Positions 43,084-51,801 of a stretch of DNA of 64,000 nt are shown in pieces. A program made the position numbers and the translations under genes. Positions within the stretch are counted from its first letter, which is position 1. Every line of letters starts with the position of its first letter. The stretch comes from Methylophilaceae bacterium LSUCC0717 (GTDB lineage: Bacteria > Pseudomonadota > Gammaproteobacteria > Burkholderiales > Methylophilaceae), in assembly GCA_024919195.1 (NCBI GenBank), contig CP103436.1, forward strand, positions 62,001 through 126,000. Direction: 5' to 3'. Below the pieces are notes generated by a model, which was not told where the DNA came from, did not search any database, and was given only the letters and a program-made list of their open reading frames with translations.

Positions 43084-44340
43084 ATGAATAATAAAATCAA
43101 ATTAGCAGTTGCTGGTGCAGTTTTATCTGCAGCTTCAGTTGCAAACGCAGGTATCGTAATTCCTGCTGGTGATTGGACATTAGACGTTAACGGTAACGTT
43201 AATGCTTTTATGAACTTTACAAATAACGACAAAGGTAAAGGCGGTAATGATATTACTGCTGCAAACGGTCGTTTAGCTGGCGTTGAAGATCTTGACAAAG
43301 AAAGTAATGCTGTTGGTATTAACACAGGTCTTTTACCAGCATGGTTAGGTTTTACTGGAACAACACGTCAAAATGATGTTGATGTATCATTCACAATTTC
43401 ATTCCAACCAAACGTTTCAGATAACTTCTCACACGGTGATGCTAAAACACCATTAAATCGTCAAGCATTTGTTACTTTCGGTGACAAGTCTTGGGGTACA
43501 GTGAAACTTGGTAAAGATTTAGGTATCTTTGCTGGTCAAGCAATCCTTAACGACATGACACTTCTTGGTGTTGGTGGTGGTGCAGGTGTTTCAGGTGCTG
43601 CAACAACATTAGGTGGTATCGGTACTGGCTATATTTACCCAGCATGGAAAGGTCAAGTTTCTTATACAACACCTAACATGAATGGTTTTTCAGCTACAAT
43701 CGCGTTAACAAACCCAAACCAAAACTTTGGTGATGCTTCAAACGCTACAACTAATGACTCTAAATTATATCAAGATCGTTTCGGTATTGAAGGTCAAGTA
43801 ATGTATGAGTGGACAGGTGACGTTGCTGGTAAAGTTTGGGCATCTGGCGCATCATATGATGTAACTGGTGATACAACTACATCAAACACAAGCTTCTCTA
43901 CTGCAAACGTAGATAGCTACACTGCTACAGCTTATGATATCGGTGCATCTATTTCTACTGGTAACTTAGGTTTAGTTGGTTACTACTATAATGGTGACGG
44001 TGCTGGTACTACTTTATTCGGTACTTTAGGTGCTTATGCTACTGGTAACAAGTTCAAGAAACGTGATTCAGATGGCGGTTACTTACAAGCAACATATGTA
44101 ATTCCAACAGGTACAAAACTTGGTGTTGCATACGGTGTTTCAAATCTTGATGAGGCATCTGGTGAATCTGATGCTGACTTAATCGAGAAAAACGAACGTT
44201 GGACTGTTGGTGCATACCACCCATTAACTAAGCACTTAAACTTAGTTGCTGAGTACAACAAAATTACATCTGAAGGTCAATCTAGCGCTTATGAAAATGA
44301 GTCAGATACTGTATCTTTAGGTGCAATCTTATTCTTCTAA
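43084..44340 (+). CDS. Major outer-membrane porin (Gram-negative type)
   Basis: This 418-aa protein has a clean signal peptide (MNNKIKLAVAGAVLSAASVANA, in two pieces: a KIK n-region and an ANA cleavage site near residue 22) and then a beta-strand-rich chain ending in aromatic residues (SLGAILFF), as porins do. Features such as AFVTFGDKSWGTVKLGKDLGIF match betaproteobacterial trimeric porins. Codon use is strongly biased (GGT, GCT, AAC, TTA) compared with neighbours, indicating very high expression. It has its own leader, a strong ribosome-binding site and a strong terminator. The substrate range is not readable. Confidence 0.9.
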   Translation: MNNKIKLAVAGAVLSAASVANAGIVIPAGDWTLDVNGNVNAFMNFTNNDKGKGGNDITAANGRLAGVEDLDKESNAVGINTGLLPAWLGFTGTTRQNDVDVSFTISFQPNVSDNFSHGDAKTPLNRQAFVTFGDKSWGTVKLGKDLGIFAGQAILNDMTLLGVGGGAGVSGAATTLGGIGTGYIYPAWKGQVSYTTPNMNGFSATIALTNPNQNFGDASNATTNDSKLYQDRFGIEGQVMYEWTGDVAGKVWASGASYDVTGDTTTSNTSFSTANVDSYTATAYDIGASISTGNLGLVGYYYNGDGAGTTLFGTLGAYATGNKFKKRDSDGGYLQATYVIPTGTKLGVAYGVSNLDEASGESDADLIEKNERWTVGAYHPLTKHLNLVAEYNKITSEGQSSAYENESDTVSLGAILFF

Positions 44341-44366
44341 TATTTAAATATTTGAAGCATAAACTT

Positions 44367-44395
44367 AAAAACCCCACAGAAGTGGGGTTTTTTTT
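44367..44395 (+). terminator. Intrinsic terminator of the porin gene
   Basis: The stem CCCCAC / GTGGGG (44372-44377 and 44382-44387) has a 4-base loop AGAA, is flanked by As upstream, and is followed by eight Ts. It lies about 30 bases after the porin stop. This is the clearest intrinsic terminator in the window. Confidence 0.95.
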
Positions 44396-44413
44396 AACCT
44401 TTTAAATATATCA

Positions 44414-46210
44414 ATGAACATTAATGAGCTGTTAAAAAAAAGTATTCTTGCTGGTAATGCAGGTGATATTGAGAAATCTAATCAAATATTAAAGAAAATT
44501 CTACGTAAATATCCATTAAATTATGATGCCAATCATAATCTATGCGTGAATTACTTTAAGATGGGGAATTTTAAAGATTTAATTCCTTGTGCTAAAAAGG
44601 CACTTACATTAAATGTTAATGATCAAATACTTCAAATATATATTAATGTATTAATAAAAACACAAGATACATTTGATAATTCAATTAATTTTTTAGAAGG
44701 GTTGTTGCAGAATTCAAATGAATCTAAAAAAATTTCGTTATTATCTGCATTAATTGCACTAACAAGATACTCAAATGATGATGCTAAAAGTATTGAGCTA
44801 TATGAGAAGTTAATCTCATTTAAAAAACAAGACATTAATTTGTATATTTCATTGGGTTATTTATTGAACAAAAACAATCAATTAGAAGAAGCTGTATCCT
44901 GCTATATAAAAGCTCTTGAAATAAATGAAAATGATTTTAATGCATTAAATAACCTTGGCATTACATATAACAATATGAATCAAGCTAAGAGTGCAGAATT
45001 ATATCTTTCAAAAGCTCTTGAAATAAATGATAAGGAAGATAAGTTGCTCCTTACATTGGCAGCAGTAAAAATAAAATTAAGAAAAATTGATGAAGCAATT
45101 AATCTAATTGAGTTAGCAAGAAAAATAGACCCGAATAATCCAATTGTTGATTTTCAAATGGGGACAATGTTATTTTCAACAGGCAAAGATGACAATGATG
45201 CAATTAAGTATTTAAATAGAGTCATCGAAAAACAGCCAAATCATGTAGAGGCTAATTTTCATCTAGGTTTGTGTTACTTGAGGATGAAAGATTATCAAAG
45301 CGCATCTAAATATTATTCATTTAGAACCCTTCAGGATGATAAACAACAGGTTTTTAATGATTTTGAACATACCCAAAAAATTGATAAATTAAAAATAGAT
45401 GATTCAAATGTAATAATTTTTAGTGAGCAAGGTATTGGCGATCAAATATTGTATTCAAGATTATTAAATATAATTGCTAAAAAAGTAAAATCATTAACAT
45501 ATGTTGCAAGCGAAAAAACAATTAATTTCTTTAAACAAGTATTAGATACAAAAATTAAGGTAATAGATTTAAATGAATATAAGAATTTTTATGAAGAATA
45601 CAAAAGTTCCATAAAATTAAACTTAGCTTCACTAATGTTTCTTTTTAAGGATCCAACAAAAGAAGTAATGAAATTACCTATATATTCTGCAAATGAAAAG
45701 AACAGTAAATATTTAAAAGAAAAATACCACAAGAATAAAGATGAATTATTAGTTGGAATATCTTGGAAAAGTAAAAATAAAGTAATTGGTGATGAAAAAA
45801 GCTTTTCACTGAGGGAGTTATCAGCTTTCGCAAATAATAAAAAGATAAAATTTGTATCATTGCAGTATGGAGAAATTGCCGAGGATTTAAATGAATTAGA
45901 TGATGTATTAAATAGAAAAATTTTAGTAACTGATGTTGACTGCTTTAATGACATTGATAGATTGGCATCACTTATCTCAATTTGTGATTGTGTAATTACA
46001 TGCAGTAATGTAACTACACATATAGCTGGATCTATTGGCAAGAAGACATTTTTGGCAGTACCAAAAGATTTTGGAAGGATTTGGTACTGGAATGATGAAA
46101 GGTTTTCTTCATGGTATCCAAGTGTAGAAATATTTCGACAAAAAAAGGATAAAGAATGGGGAGAATGTTTTTTGAAAATTAGGAAAAGAGTCGAATCTCT
46201 TAGAAATTAA
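44414..46210 (+). CDS. TPR-repeat protein with glycosyltransferase-like C-terminal domain
   Basis: This 598-aa protein has about eight tetratricopeptide repeats (residues about 5-310; for example NALNNLGITYNNMNQAKSAE and EANFHLGLCYLRMKDYQSA). The C-terminal domain (about 330-598) has VIIFSEQGIGDQILYSRLL, VGISWKSKN, CDCVITCSNVTTHIAGSIGKK and WYWNDERFSSWYPSVEIF, like heptosyltransferase/GT9-related domains found behind TPRs in many proteobacteria. It may glycosylate proteins or surface polymers; the acceptor is unknown. Base composition is very AT-rich. It starts just after the porin terminator without a visible ribosome-binding site, so its promoter is unclear. Confidence 0.82.
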   Translation: MNINELLKKSILAGNAGDIEKSNQILKKILRKYPLNYDANHNLCVNYFKMGNFKDLIPCAKKALTLNVNDQILQIYINVLIKTQDTFDNSINFLEGLLQNSNESKKISLLSALIALTRYSNDDAKSIELYEKLISFKKQDINLYISLGYLLNKNNQLEEAVSCYIKALEINENDFNALNNLGITYNNMNQAKSAELYLSKALEINDKEDKLLLTLAAVKIKLRKIDEAINLIELARKIDPNNPIVDFQMGTMLFSTGKDDNDAIKYLNRVIEKQPNHVEANFHLGLCYLRMKDYQSASKYYSFRTLQDDKQQVFNDFEHTQKIDKLKIDDSNVIIFSEQGIGDQILYSRLLNIIAKKVKSLTYVASEKTINFFKQVLDTKIKVIDLNEYKNFYEEYKSSIKLNLASLMFLFKDPTKEVMKLPIYSANEKNSKYLKEKYHKNKDELLVGISWKSKNKVIGDEKSFSLRELSAFANNKKIKFVSLQYGEIAEDLNELDDVLNRKILVTDVDCFNDIDRLASLISICDCVITCSNVTTHIAGSIGKKTFLAVPKDFGRIWYWNDERFSSWYPSVEIFRQKKDKEWGECFLKIRKRVESLRN

Positions 46211-46220
46211 TTAAATATTA

Positions 46221-47612
46221 TCAATTATTTATCTTCAAATCTTTGATTTTTCTAGTAATGGTATTTCGACCAATACCCAAAATTTGTGCTGCATTGATTT
46301 TTTTTCCGCCACAATGATCAAGCGATGCTTTAATTATAATCGCCTCTAATTTATTTACATACAAATCATAAAGATTTTCAGTTTTATTGGATAAATCATT
46401 TTTAAAAACTAATCTTAGGGAGTCTTCCCAATTGTTTGATGTTTTATTGTAGACATTCTCTTTTAATATTTCTGCAGGTAGGTCAGAAACACCTATTTCC
46501 TTGCCAGGAGACATGACGGTGAGCCAATGACAAATATTTCGAAGTTGTCTGATATTTCCTGTCCAGCTTAGCTTCTTAAAGTATTCTTGTGTTTCTTCAT
46601 TAAGGTATTTTGTATTAGTTTTTAACTCATTAGCGCTTTGAGTAAGAAAAAATTTTGCCAATAAATTAATATCATTTTCCCTTTCTCTTAAGGGTGGAAG
46701 ATGAATAGTAATCACATTAAGCCTATGAAATAAATCTTCCCTAAAAGTTTGTTGATTAATTTTTTCTTTTAGATCTTGATGTGTCGCGGCAATAATCCTC
46801 ACATTTGCTTTAATGACTGTGCTACTTCCAAGTTTTTGAAAAGAGCCATCATTCAATACTCTTAAAAGTTTAGACTGAAGATCAGTTGGCATATCGGCAA
46901 TTTCATCAAGGAATAATGTTCCATTTTCTGCCACTTCAAAGTAACCTTTTTTTGAAGCATTTGCCCCAGTAAATGCTCCTTTTTCATATCCGAATAATTC
47001 AGATTCAAGAAGATCTTTAGGAATTGCTGCAGAATTGAGTGCTACAAAAGGTTTATCTTTCCTTAAACTATTATCATGTATGGCTTTGGCTATAAGCTCT
47101 TTACCGGTGCCACTTTCACCAGTAATGAGGATGGATGCATCAGACTTACTTAATTTCCCAATTTGTTTAAAAACTTCCTGCATCACTTTTGAAGTGCCAA
47201 TAATTTTATTAGCAGTTTCAATATCATTAAGTTCCTCAACTTTATCTTTAAAAGCAGAATTAATTACACTAATCGCGTTATCAATATCAAATGGTTTCGG
47301 AAGATATTCATATGCTCCATGCGAGTATGAATCCACTGCAGAATCAAGATCGCTAAACGCTGTCATTATAATTACGGGAATATTTGGAAACTTTCCCTTC
47401 ACTTTTTCAAGAAATTGAAGTCCTGATTCGCCTGGCATTTTTATATCGCTGACAATAAGATCAGGCATATCATGGTTAAATTGATTTATAGCCTCGTTAG
47501 TATTTCCAAATGCAGTGACATTATAATTGTATTTTTCTAAAGCCTTTTGAAGTACCCATCGAATTGACTTGTCGTCATCTAAAATCCAAATTTTTTTATT
47601 AGTGGCATCCAT
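46221..47612 (-). CDS. glnG: Nitrogen regulation response regulator NtrC
   Basis: NtrC activates sigma-54 promoters when phosphorylated by NtrB. The 463-aa protein has a receiver domain (phospho-Asp in LIVSDIKMPGESG near residue 56), a central AAA+ domain with Walker A GESGTGKELIAKAIH near residue 165 and the sigma-54 contact loop GAFTGA, and a C-terminal Fis-type helix-turn-helix (AAQILGIGRNTITRKIKDL). It is last in glnA-ntrB-ntrC. A matching NtrC site and sigma-54 promoter precede glnA. Confidence 0.97.
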   Translation of the reverse strand: MDATNKKIWILDDDKSIRWVLQKALEKYNYNVTAFGNTNEAINQFNHDMPDLIVSDIKMPGESGLQFLEKVKGKFPNIPVIIMTAFSDLDSAVDSYSHGAYEYLPKPFDIDNAISVINSAFKDKVEELNDIETANKIIGTSKVMQEVFKQIGKLSKSDASILITGESGTGKELIAKAIHDNSLRKDKPFVALNSAAIPKDLLESELFGYEKGAFTGANASKKGYFEVAENGTLFLDEIADMPTDLQSKLLRVLNDGSFQKLGSSTVIKANVRIIAATHQDLKEKINQQTFREDLFHRLNVITIHLPPLRERENDINLLAKFFLTQSANELKTNTKYLNEETQEYFKKLSWTGNIRQLRNICHWLTVMSPGKEIGVSDLPAEILKENVYNKTSNNWEDSLRLVFKNDLSNKTENLYDLYVNKLEAIIIKASLDHCGGKKINAAQILGIGRNTITRKIKDLKINN

Positions 47613-47614
47613 AT

Positions 47615-48676
47615 TTAATTTTGAATTGGTAATAAAATTTTAAATTCTGTTTCCCCAGGACAGCTATTTACGTCAATGATGCCATTGTGCAGCGTTATAA
47701 AATTTTGACTTAACGGCAGCCCAAGCCCTGTTCCAGAATCTTTTCCGCTGACAAGAGGAAAAAATATTTCTTCAATTTTTTCTTTAGGAATTCCAGGACC
47801 ATTATCAATGATGGATATATTTAAAACTGTATGATGAAGTTTTTTATGAAAAATTACTTTTCTTTCAGAACGAGTGACAAAAGTTATTTTATTTTTTTCT
47901 TCAAAAGGCAATGTGGTCAATATTTCACAGGCATTTTTCACAATATTGAATAGGGCTTGATAGATCTTTTCGTAATCACAGGATATTAAGGGAATAGATA
48001 TATCATAGTCTCTTATAAATTCTATTTCGGAGTATTCTGAGCTCAGCGTGCTACGAATTTTTTCAAGAATTTCATGAATATTATTTTTTTCAAATTTTGG
48101 TATTTTGTGAGGGCTTAACAAACTATCCATTAATTTTTGTAAACGTTCACTTTCAGATATGATGATTTGAATATATTCAGATAAATCTTCATTGACTTCA
48201 TCAGCTAAAAGTTGAGCTGAGCCTTTAATACCACCAAGAGGGTTTCTGATTTCATGCGCAAGATTTCTGAGGAGCTCAGAGTTGGCTTTTTGTTGCAACA
48301 TCATTCTTTCTTCTTTTGCTACTTGCAGAACCTGATCCATCTCAATAAATTCTAAAATAAATTCATAATCATCATCATCATATGGTGTAACAGTAAAAGT
48401 TACGGTTTTGATAATATCTTTTATTTTAATTTGACACTCATGCTCTTTGTAGGTGGAGGATCTTTGTATAGATTTATCAATCCGATATTTTAAATAATCA
48501 ATATCCTCGAAAATTAAAGAAATTTGCTTATCCTTAACTTTTTTCAAAGAAATCTGAAAAAGAATTTCTGCGCTAGGGTTTAAATATTTGATATTAAGAT
48601 TTTTATCAAGTAAAACAACCGAAGTTGCAAGTTGCTCTAATTCGTTATTTTCTTTTTCTTTGATTGGAGGCGACAT
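47615..48676 (-). CDS. glnL: Nitrogen regulation sensor histidine kinase NtrB
   Basis: NtrB phosphorylates and dephosphorylates NtrC under control of PII. The 353-aa soluble kinase has an N-terminal PAS domain (about residues 10-120), the H-box LLRNLAHEIRNPLGGIKGSA with the phospho-His near residue 140, an N-box (IVKNACEIL), and G-boxes NGPGIPKEKIEEIFFPLVS and GTGLGLPLSQNFI. It has no membrane segment, as expected. It starts 2 bases before ntrC and lies 44 bases after glnA, across a hairpin. Confidence 0.95.
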   Translation of the reverse strand: MSPPIKEKENNELEQLATSVVLLDKNLNIKYLNPSAEILFQISLKKVKDKQISLIFEDIDYLKYRIDKSIQRSSTYKEHECQIKIKDIIKTVTFTVTPYDDDDYEFILEFIEMDQVLQVAKEERMMLQQKANSELLRNLAHEIRNPLGGIKGSAQLLADEVNEDLSEYIQIIISESERLQKLMDSLLSPHKIPKFEKNNIHEILEKIRSTLSSEYSEIEFIRDYDISIPLISCDYEKIYQALFNIVKNACEILTTLPFEEKNKITFVTRSERKVIFHKKLHHTVLNISIIDNGPGIPKEKIEEIFFPLVSGKDSGTGLGLPLSQNFITLHNGIIDVNSCPGETEFKILLPIQN

Positions 48677-48689
48677 TTAAGTTTTAAAT

Positions 48690-48710
48690 CGGGGTGAAAA
48701 AATCACCCCG
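48690..48710 (-). terminator. Hairpin between glnA and ntrB (partial terminator/attenuator)
   Basis: A perfect 8-bp stem CGGGGTGA / TCACCCCG closes a 5-base loop 11 bases after the glnA stop. On the minus strand it is followed by ATTTAAAAC, a weak T-tract. It therefore looks like a leaky terminator that lowers transcription into ntrBC relative to glnA, as known for the enteric glnALG operon. It could also protect the glnA mRNA 3' end. Confidence 0.75.
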
Positions 48711-48720
48711 AAAATAAAAA

Positions 48721-50130
48721 TTACACTGAATAATATAAATCAAACTCAACTGGGTGAGGCGTCATTCTGAGTGTTGTCACTTCATTCATTTTTAAATCAA
48801 TAAAACTATCAATGAAGTCATCAGAAAACACACCGCCTTGAGTTAAGAATGCACGATCCTCATTTAATGCCTCAAGAGCTTCTTCGAGAGATCTTGCAAC
48901 AGTTGGGATAGCTGCATCTTCTTCCGGTGGAAGGTGATACAAATCTTTCGTTGCTGCTTCACCTGGATGGATTTTATTTTGAATACCATCTAGACCAGCC
49001 ATTAGAAGTGCACTAAAGGCAAGATATGGATTCGCTGTTGGATCAGGGAATCTTGTTTCAATTCGTCTAGCTTTATCACTTGAAACGAATGGTACTCGAA
49101 TTGAAGCAGAACGGTTTTTAGCTGAATAAGCTAATTTAATTGGCGCTTCAAATCCAGGGACTAATCTTTTGTAAGAGTTAGTTGATGGATTAGTAATTGC
49201 ATTTAATGCTCTAGCGTGCTTAATGATACCGCCAATATAGAATAATGCTGTTTCACTTAAGCCAGCATATTCGTCACCTGCAAATGTATTTTTACCATCT
49301 TTCCAGATTGATTGGTGAACGTGCATACCTGATCCGTTATCACCTAACACTGGCTTAGGCATAAATGTCGCAGTTTTGCCAAAGTTGTTGGCTGTGTTGT
49401 GAACGACATATTTTAAGACTTGAGTCCAATCAGCTCTTTGTGTTAATGTAGCAAACTTTGTTCCAATTTCACATTGACCTGCACCAGCCACTTCATGGTG
49501 ATGAACTTCTACAGGGACGCCAAGTTGCTCAAGTGTCATGCACATGGCTGATCTCAAATCTTGCAGTGAATCTACTGGAGGAACTGGGAAATAACCACCT
49601 TTGACTGCTGGTCGGTGGCCAACGTTTCCACCTTCATGATTGTTTTCAGAATCCCATGTGGCTTCTTCAGTATAAATTTTTACATGAGAGCCGCTCATGT
49701 CTGTTTTCCATGTAATTGAATCAAATACAAAGAATTCTGGTTCTGGACCAAAAAAAGCAGTATCGCCAATACCAGTTGATTTTAAATAAGCTTCAGCTTT
49801 TAAAGCAATACTTCTTGGATCTCTATCATAGGGTTTACCGTCTGTTGGGTCAACAATATTACAGGTGAGTGTAAGTGTTGTTTCCTCAAAAAAAGGGTCA
49901 ATCTTTGCTGTGTCTGGATCTGGCATGAGCAACATATCTGATGCATTAATACCTTTCCAACCTGCAATAGATGAGCCATCAAAAGCATGACCATCTTTAA
50001 ATTTGTCTTCATCAAAAGCGGATACTGGAACAGACACGTGCTGTTCTTTTCCTTTTGTGTCGGTAAATCTAAAATCAACAAATTTTACATTGTTGTCCTT
50101 TACCATTTTCATTACATCTGAAACTGCCAT
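48721..50130 (-). CDS. glnA: Glutamine synthetase type I
   Basis: GlnA makes glutamine from glutamate and ammonia. From the ATG at 50130 ([13 protein letters not shown]) it is 469 aa, exactly the usual GSI-beta length, with AGAGGA about 10 bases upstream. An in-frame upstream start at 50148 is less likely because it precedes this ribosome-binding site. Key blocks are [45 protein letters not shown] and [11 protein letters not shown]. The adenylylation-site tyrosine is present in [10 protein letters not shown], so activity is probably controlled by GlnE. Confidence 0.98.
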   Translation of the reverse strand: MAVSDVMKMVKDNNVKFVDFRFTDTKGKEQHVSVPVSAFDEDKFKDGHAFDGSSIAGWKGINASDMLLMPDPDTAKIDPFFEETTLTLTCNIVDPTDGKPYDRDPRSIALKAEAYLKSTGIGDTAFFGPEPEFFVFDSITWKTDMSGSHVKIYTEEATWDSENNHEGGNVGHRPAVKGGYFPVPPVDSLQDLRSAMCMTLEQLGVPVEVHHHEVAGAGQCEIGTKFATLTQRADWTQVLKYVVHNTANNFGKTATFMPKPVLGDNGSGMHVHQSIWKDGKNTFAGDEYAGLSETALFYIGGIIKHARALNAITNPSTNSYKRLVPGFEAPIKLAYSAKNRSASIRVPFVSSDKARRIETRFPDPTANPYLAFSALLMAGLDGIQNKIHPGEAATKDLYHLPPEEDAAIPTVARSLEEALEALNEDRAFLTQGGVFSDDFIDSFIDLKMNEVTTLRMTPHPVEFDLYYSV

Positions 50131-50172
50131 AGTAAAATTTCCTCTCAAGTTTAGTTATTTACTTTTTATTAA

Positions 50173-50188
50173 TGCAACATCTATGCCA
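50173..50188 (-). promoter_or_regulatory. Sigma-54 (RpoN) promoter of glnA
   Basis: Read on the minus strand the site is TGGCATAGATGTTGCA, matching the -24/-12 consensus TGGCAC-N5-TTGCA with GG and GC exactly 12 bases apart. Only the C at consensus position 6 differs (T). The predicted transcript start is near 50162, giving a leader of about 32 bases before the glnA ATG. NtrC encoded in the same operon and an NtrC palindrome upstream support it. Confidence 0.93.
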
Positions 50189-50293
50189 AAATAAAATAGA
50201 TGTAATATATTAGTTGATCATTAACAAATAAGCCGTAGTTTAACTATAAAAAAGTATTTTTTTGGTCAAATTTAATACAAATTAACTAATAAA

Positions 50294-50310
50294 TGCACTA
50301 TATTAGTGCA
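50294..50310. promoter_or_regulatory. NtrC-binding enhancer site
   Basis: TGCACTATATTAGTGCA is a perfect 17-base palindrome matching the NtrC consensus (TGCAC-N7-GTGCA). It is centred about 140 bases upstream of the predicted glnA start, a normal enhancer distance. It also lies 13 bases before the aroE ATG on the other strand, so a bound NtrC could affect aroE. Confidence 0.9.
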
Positions 50311-50323
50311 AAAATAGGAAAAA

Positions 50324-51136
50324 ATGAAAAAATTTGCTGTCATAGGTAATCCAATTAATCATTCACTGTCACCACAAATTCATTCAGAATTTGCTAGGCA
50401 GCATTCGATAGATTTAACTTATGAAAAAATTATGGCTGATGACGACATAAATTTTACATCAACAATTGAAAATCTAATTAGCAATGGTTATTCGGGTGCA
50501 AATGTCACCCTTCCATTTAAAGGATGTGCTGCAAAAATTTCAACAACAAGAACTTCAGACGTTGATTTAACTGGATCTGCAAACACGCTGTGTTTTGATA
50601 ATAATTCGATTGCAGCGCATACAACAGATGGAATTGGCTTAGTTAATGATCTAATAGAAAAAATTGGGTCTATCTCCAACTCTTCTGTATTACTGCTTGG
50701 TGCAGGTGGCGCTGCTAATGGAATTATTCCATCCATGTTCAGTGAAAAAATTTCTCATCTTTATCTGTGGAATAGGACCATACAGAAATCATTTGATATG
50801 GCTGAGAATTGGCATGAAAGTTTTAAAAAAGTATCAGTGATGGAAAAAATTGAGTTTAATAAGATTGATATAGTGATTAATGCCACCTCTGCAGGTATTG
50901 ATAATACTTCCCTATCCCCAATATCTTTGAATGATTGCCATAAGGAAATTATTTGCTATGACATGATGTATGGTAAACAAACACCATTCCTAAAAAATGC
51001 AAGCGATAATAACTTAACTTCCTTTGATGGGCTTGGCATGCTTGTTAAGCAAGCAGCAGCAAGTTTTGAAATATGGCATGGGCTAAAAGTCGAATCTAAT
51101 AGTCTTGAGGAATCTTTAAGATCAACTCTAATTTAA
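50324..51136 (+). CDS. aroE: Shikimate dehydrogenase (NADP+)
   Basis: AroE reduces 3-dehydroshikimate. The 270-aa protein has the substrate-binding AVIGNPINHSLSPQIHSEFA at the start, GANVTLPFKGCA with the catalytic Lys near residue 65, NTLCFDN, NADP-binding LLLGAGGAANGI, INATSAG and the C-terminal DGLGMLVKQAAASFEIWHG. A ribosome-binding site TAGGA lies 7 bases upstream. The gene end overlaps the candidate non-canonical start of mtgA. Confidence 0.96.
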   Translation: MKKFAVIGNPINHSLSPQIHSEFARQHSIDLTYEKIMADDDINFTSTIENLISNGYSGANVTLPFKGCAAKISTTRTSDVDLTGSANTLCFDNNSIAAHTTDGIGLVNDLIEKIGSISNSSVLLLGAGGAANGIIPSMFSEKISHLYLWNRTIQKSFDMAENWHESFKKVSVMEKIEFNKIDIVINATSAGIDNTSLSPISLNDCHKEIICYDMMYGKQTPFLKNASDNNLTSFDGLGMLVKQAAASFEIWHGLKVESNSLEESLRSTLI

Positions 51137-51801
51137 AAAAAGCATTTGTTGCAATTTCAATACTAACAATTGGATACCTAGTTTTTCTGACTCCAAAAAT
51201 TATTGAGATTTACAAGTTCAAATCTATTAATCCAAAAACGACTTCGATGATGAAATATCAATTAGGAATTAATTATGCAAAAAATATCAAAATTGATTGG
51301 GTAGCTTATGAAATGATCAATAACTCCATGAAGAGAGCAGTAGTTGCTGCAGAAGACGATCGTTTTATGCAGCATTCTGGAATTGATATCAGATCAATTA
51401 AAGATGCATATATTGACAATCTTCATCAAAAAAATAAACGTGGCGGTTCAACAATTTCACAACAACTAGTTAAAAATTTATTTCTTAGTCCATCAAAAAA
51501 TGTTTATAGAAAGATCAATGAAGCGGCTCTTGTTATATTTTTAGAAATATTTTTAAGTAAAAAAAGGATATTAGAGCTGTATTTAAATATTGCAGAATGG
51601 GGTGACGGTCTCTATGGGATTAAAAATGCATCACAATTTTATTTTAATGTTGACCCAAGCTCTTTAAGTTCATATCAATCGGCAAAACTTGCATCCATGC
51701 TAACAAATCCAAAAAAGTACCAGAAAGATATTCATTCAGAATTTTTAACAAAAAAAACAAACCAAATTTTTAGGAGGATGGATTATTCAAACATCCCTTA
51801 A
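51121..51801 (+). CDS. mtgA: Monofunctional peptidoglycan glycosyltransferase (start codon unusual)
   Basis: MtgA is a membrane-anchored GT51 enzyme that polymerises glycan strands. Catalytic blocks are [30 protein letters not shown] and [17 protein letters not shown]. The first in-frame ATG (51247) would delete the membrane segment ([20 protein letters not shown]) and part of the NPxxTS-type linker, both intact and in frame upstream. Between the in-frame stop at 51106 and 51247 there is no ATG, GTG or TTG. The best candidate is ATC at 51121, 8 bases after GAGGAA, giving about 226 aa, the normal MtgA length. Frameshifting from aroE or a sequencing error are alternatives. Confidence 0.85.
   Translation: MNSNLKKAFVAISILTIGYLVFLTPKIIEIYKFKSINPKTTSMMKYQLGINYAKNIKIDWVAYEMINNSMKRAVVAAEDDRFMQHSGIDIRSIKDAYIDNLHQKNKRGGSTISQQLVKNLFLSPSKNVYRKINEAALVIFLEIFLSKKRILELYLNIAEWGDGLYGIKNASQFYFNVDPSSLSSYQSAKLASMLTNPKKYQKDIHSEFLTKKTNQIFRRMDYSNIP

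Noticed and set aside
49800-50081. Open frame inside glnA on the same strand
   Set aside because: It is a shifted-frame shadow of glnA with no recognisable domain and no ribosome-binding site. Many similar frames opposite or inside hemA, uvrA, gshA and others were left out for the same reason.
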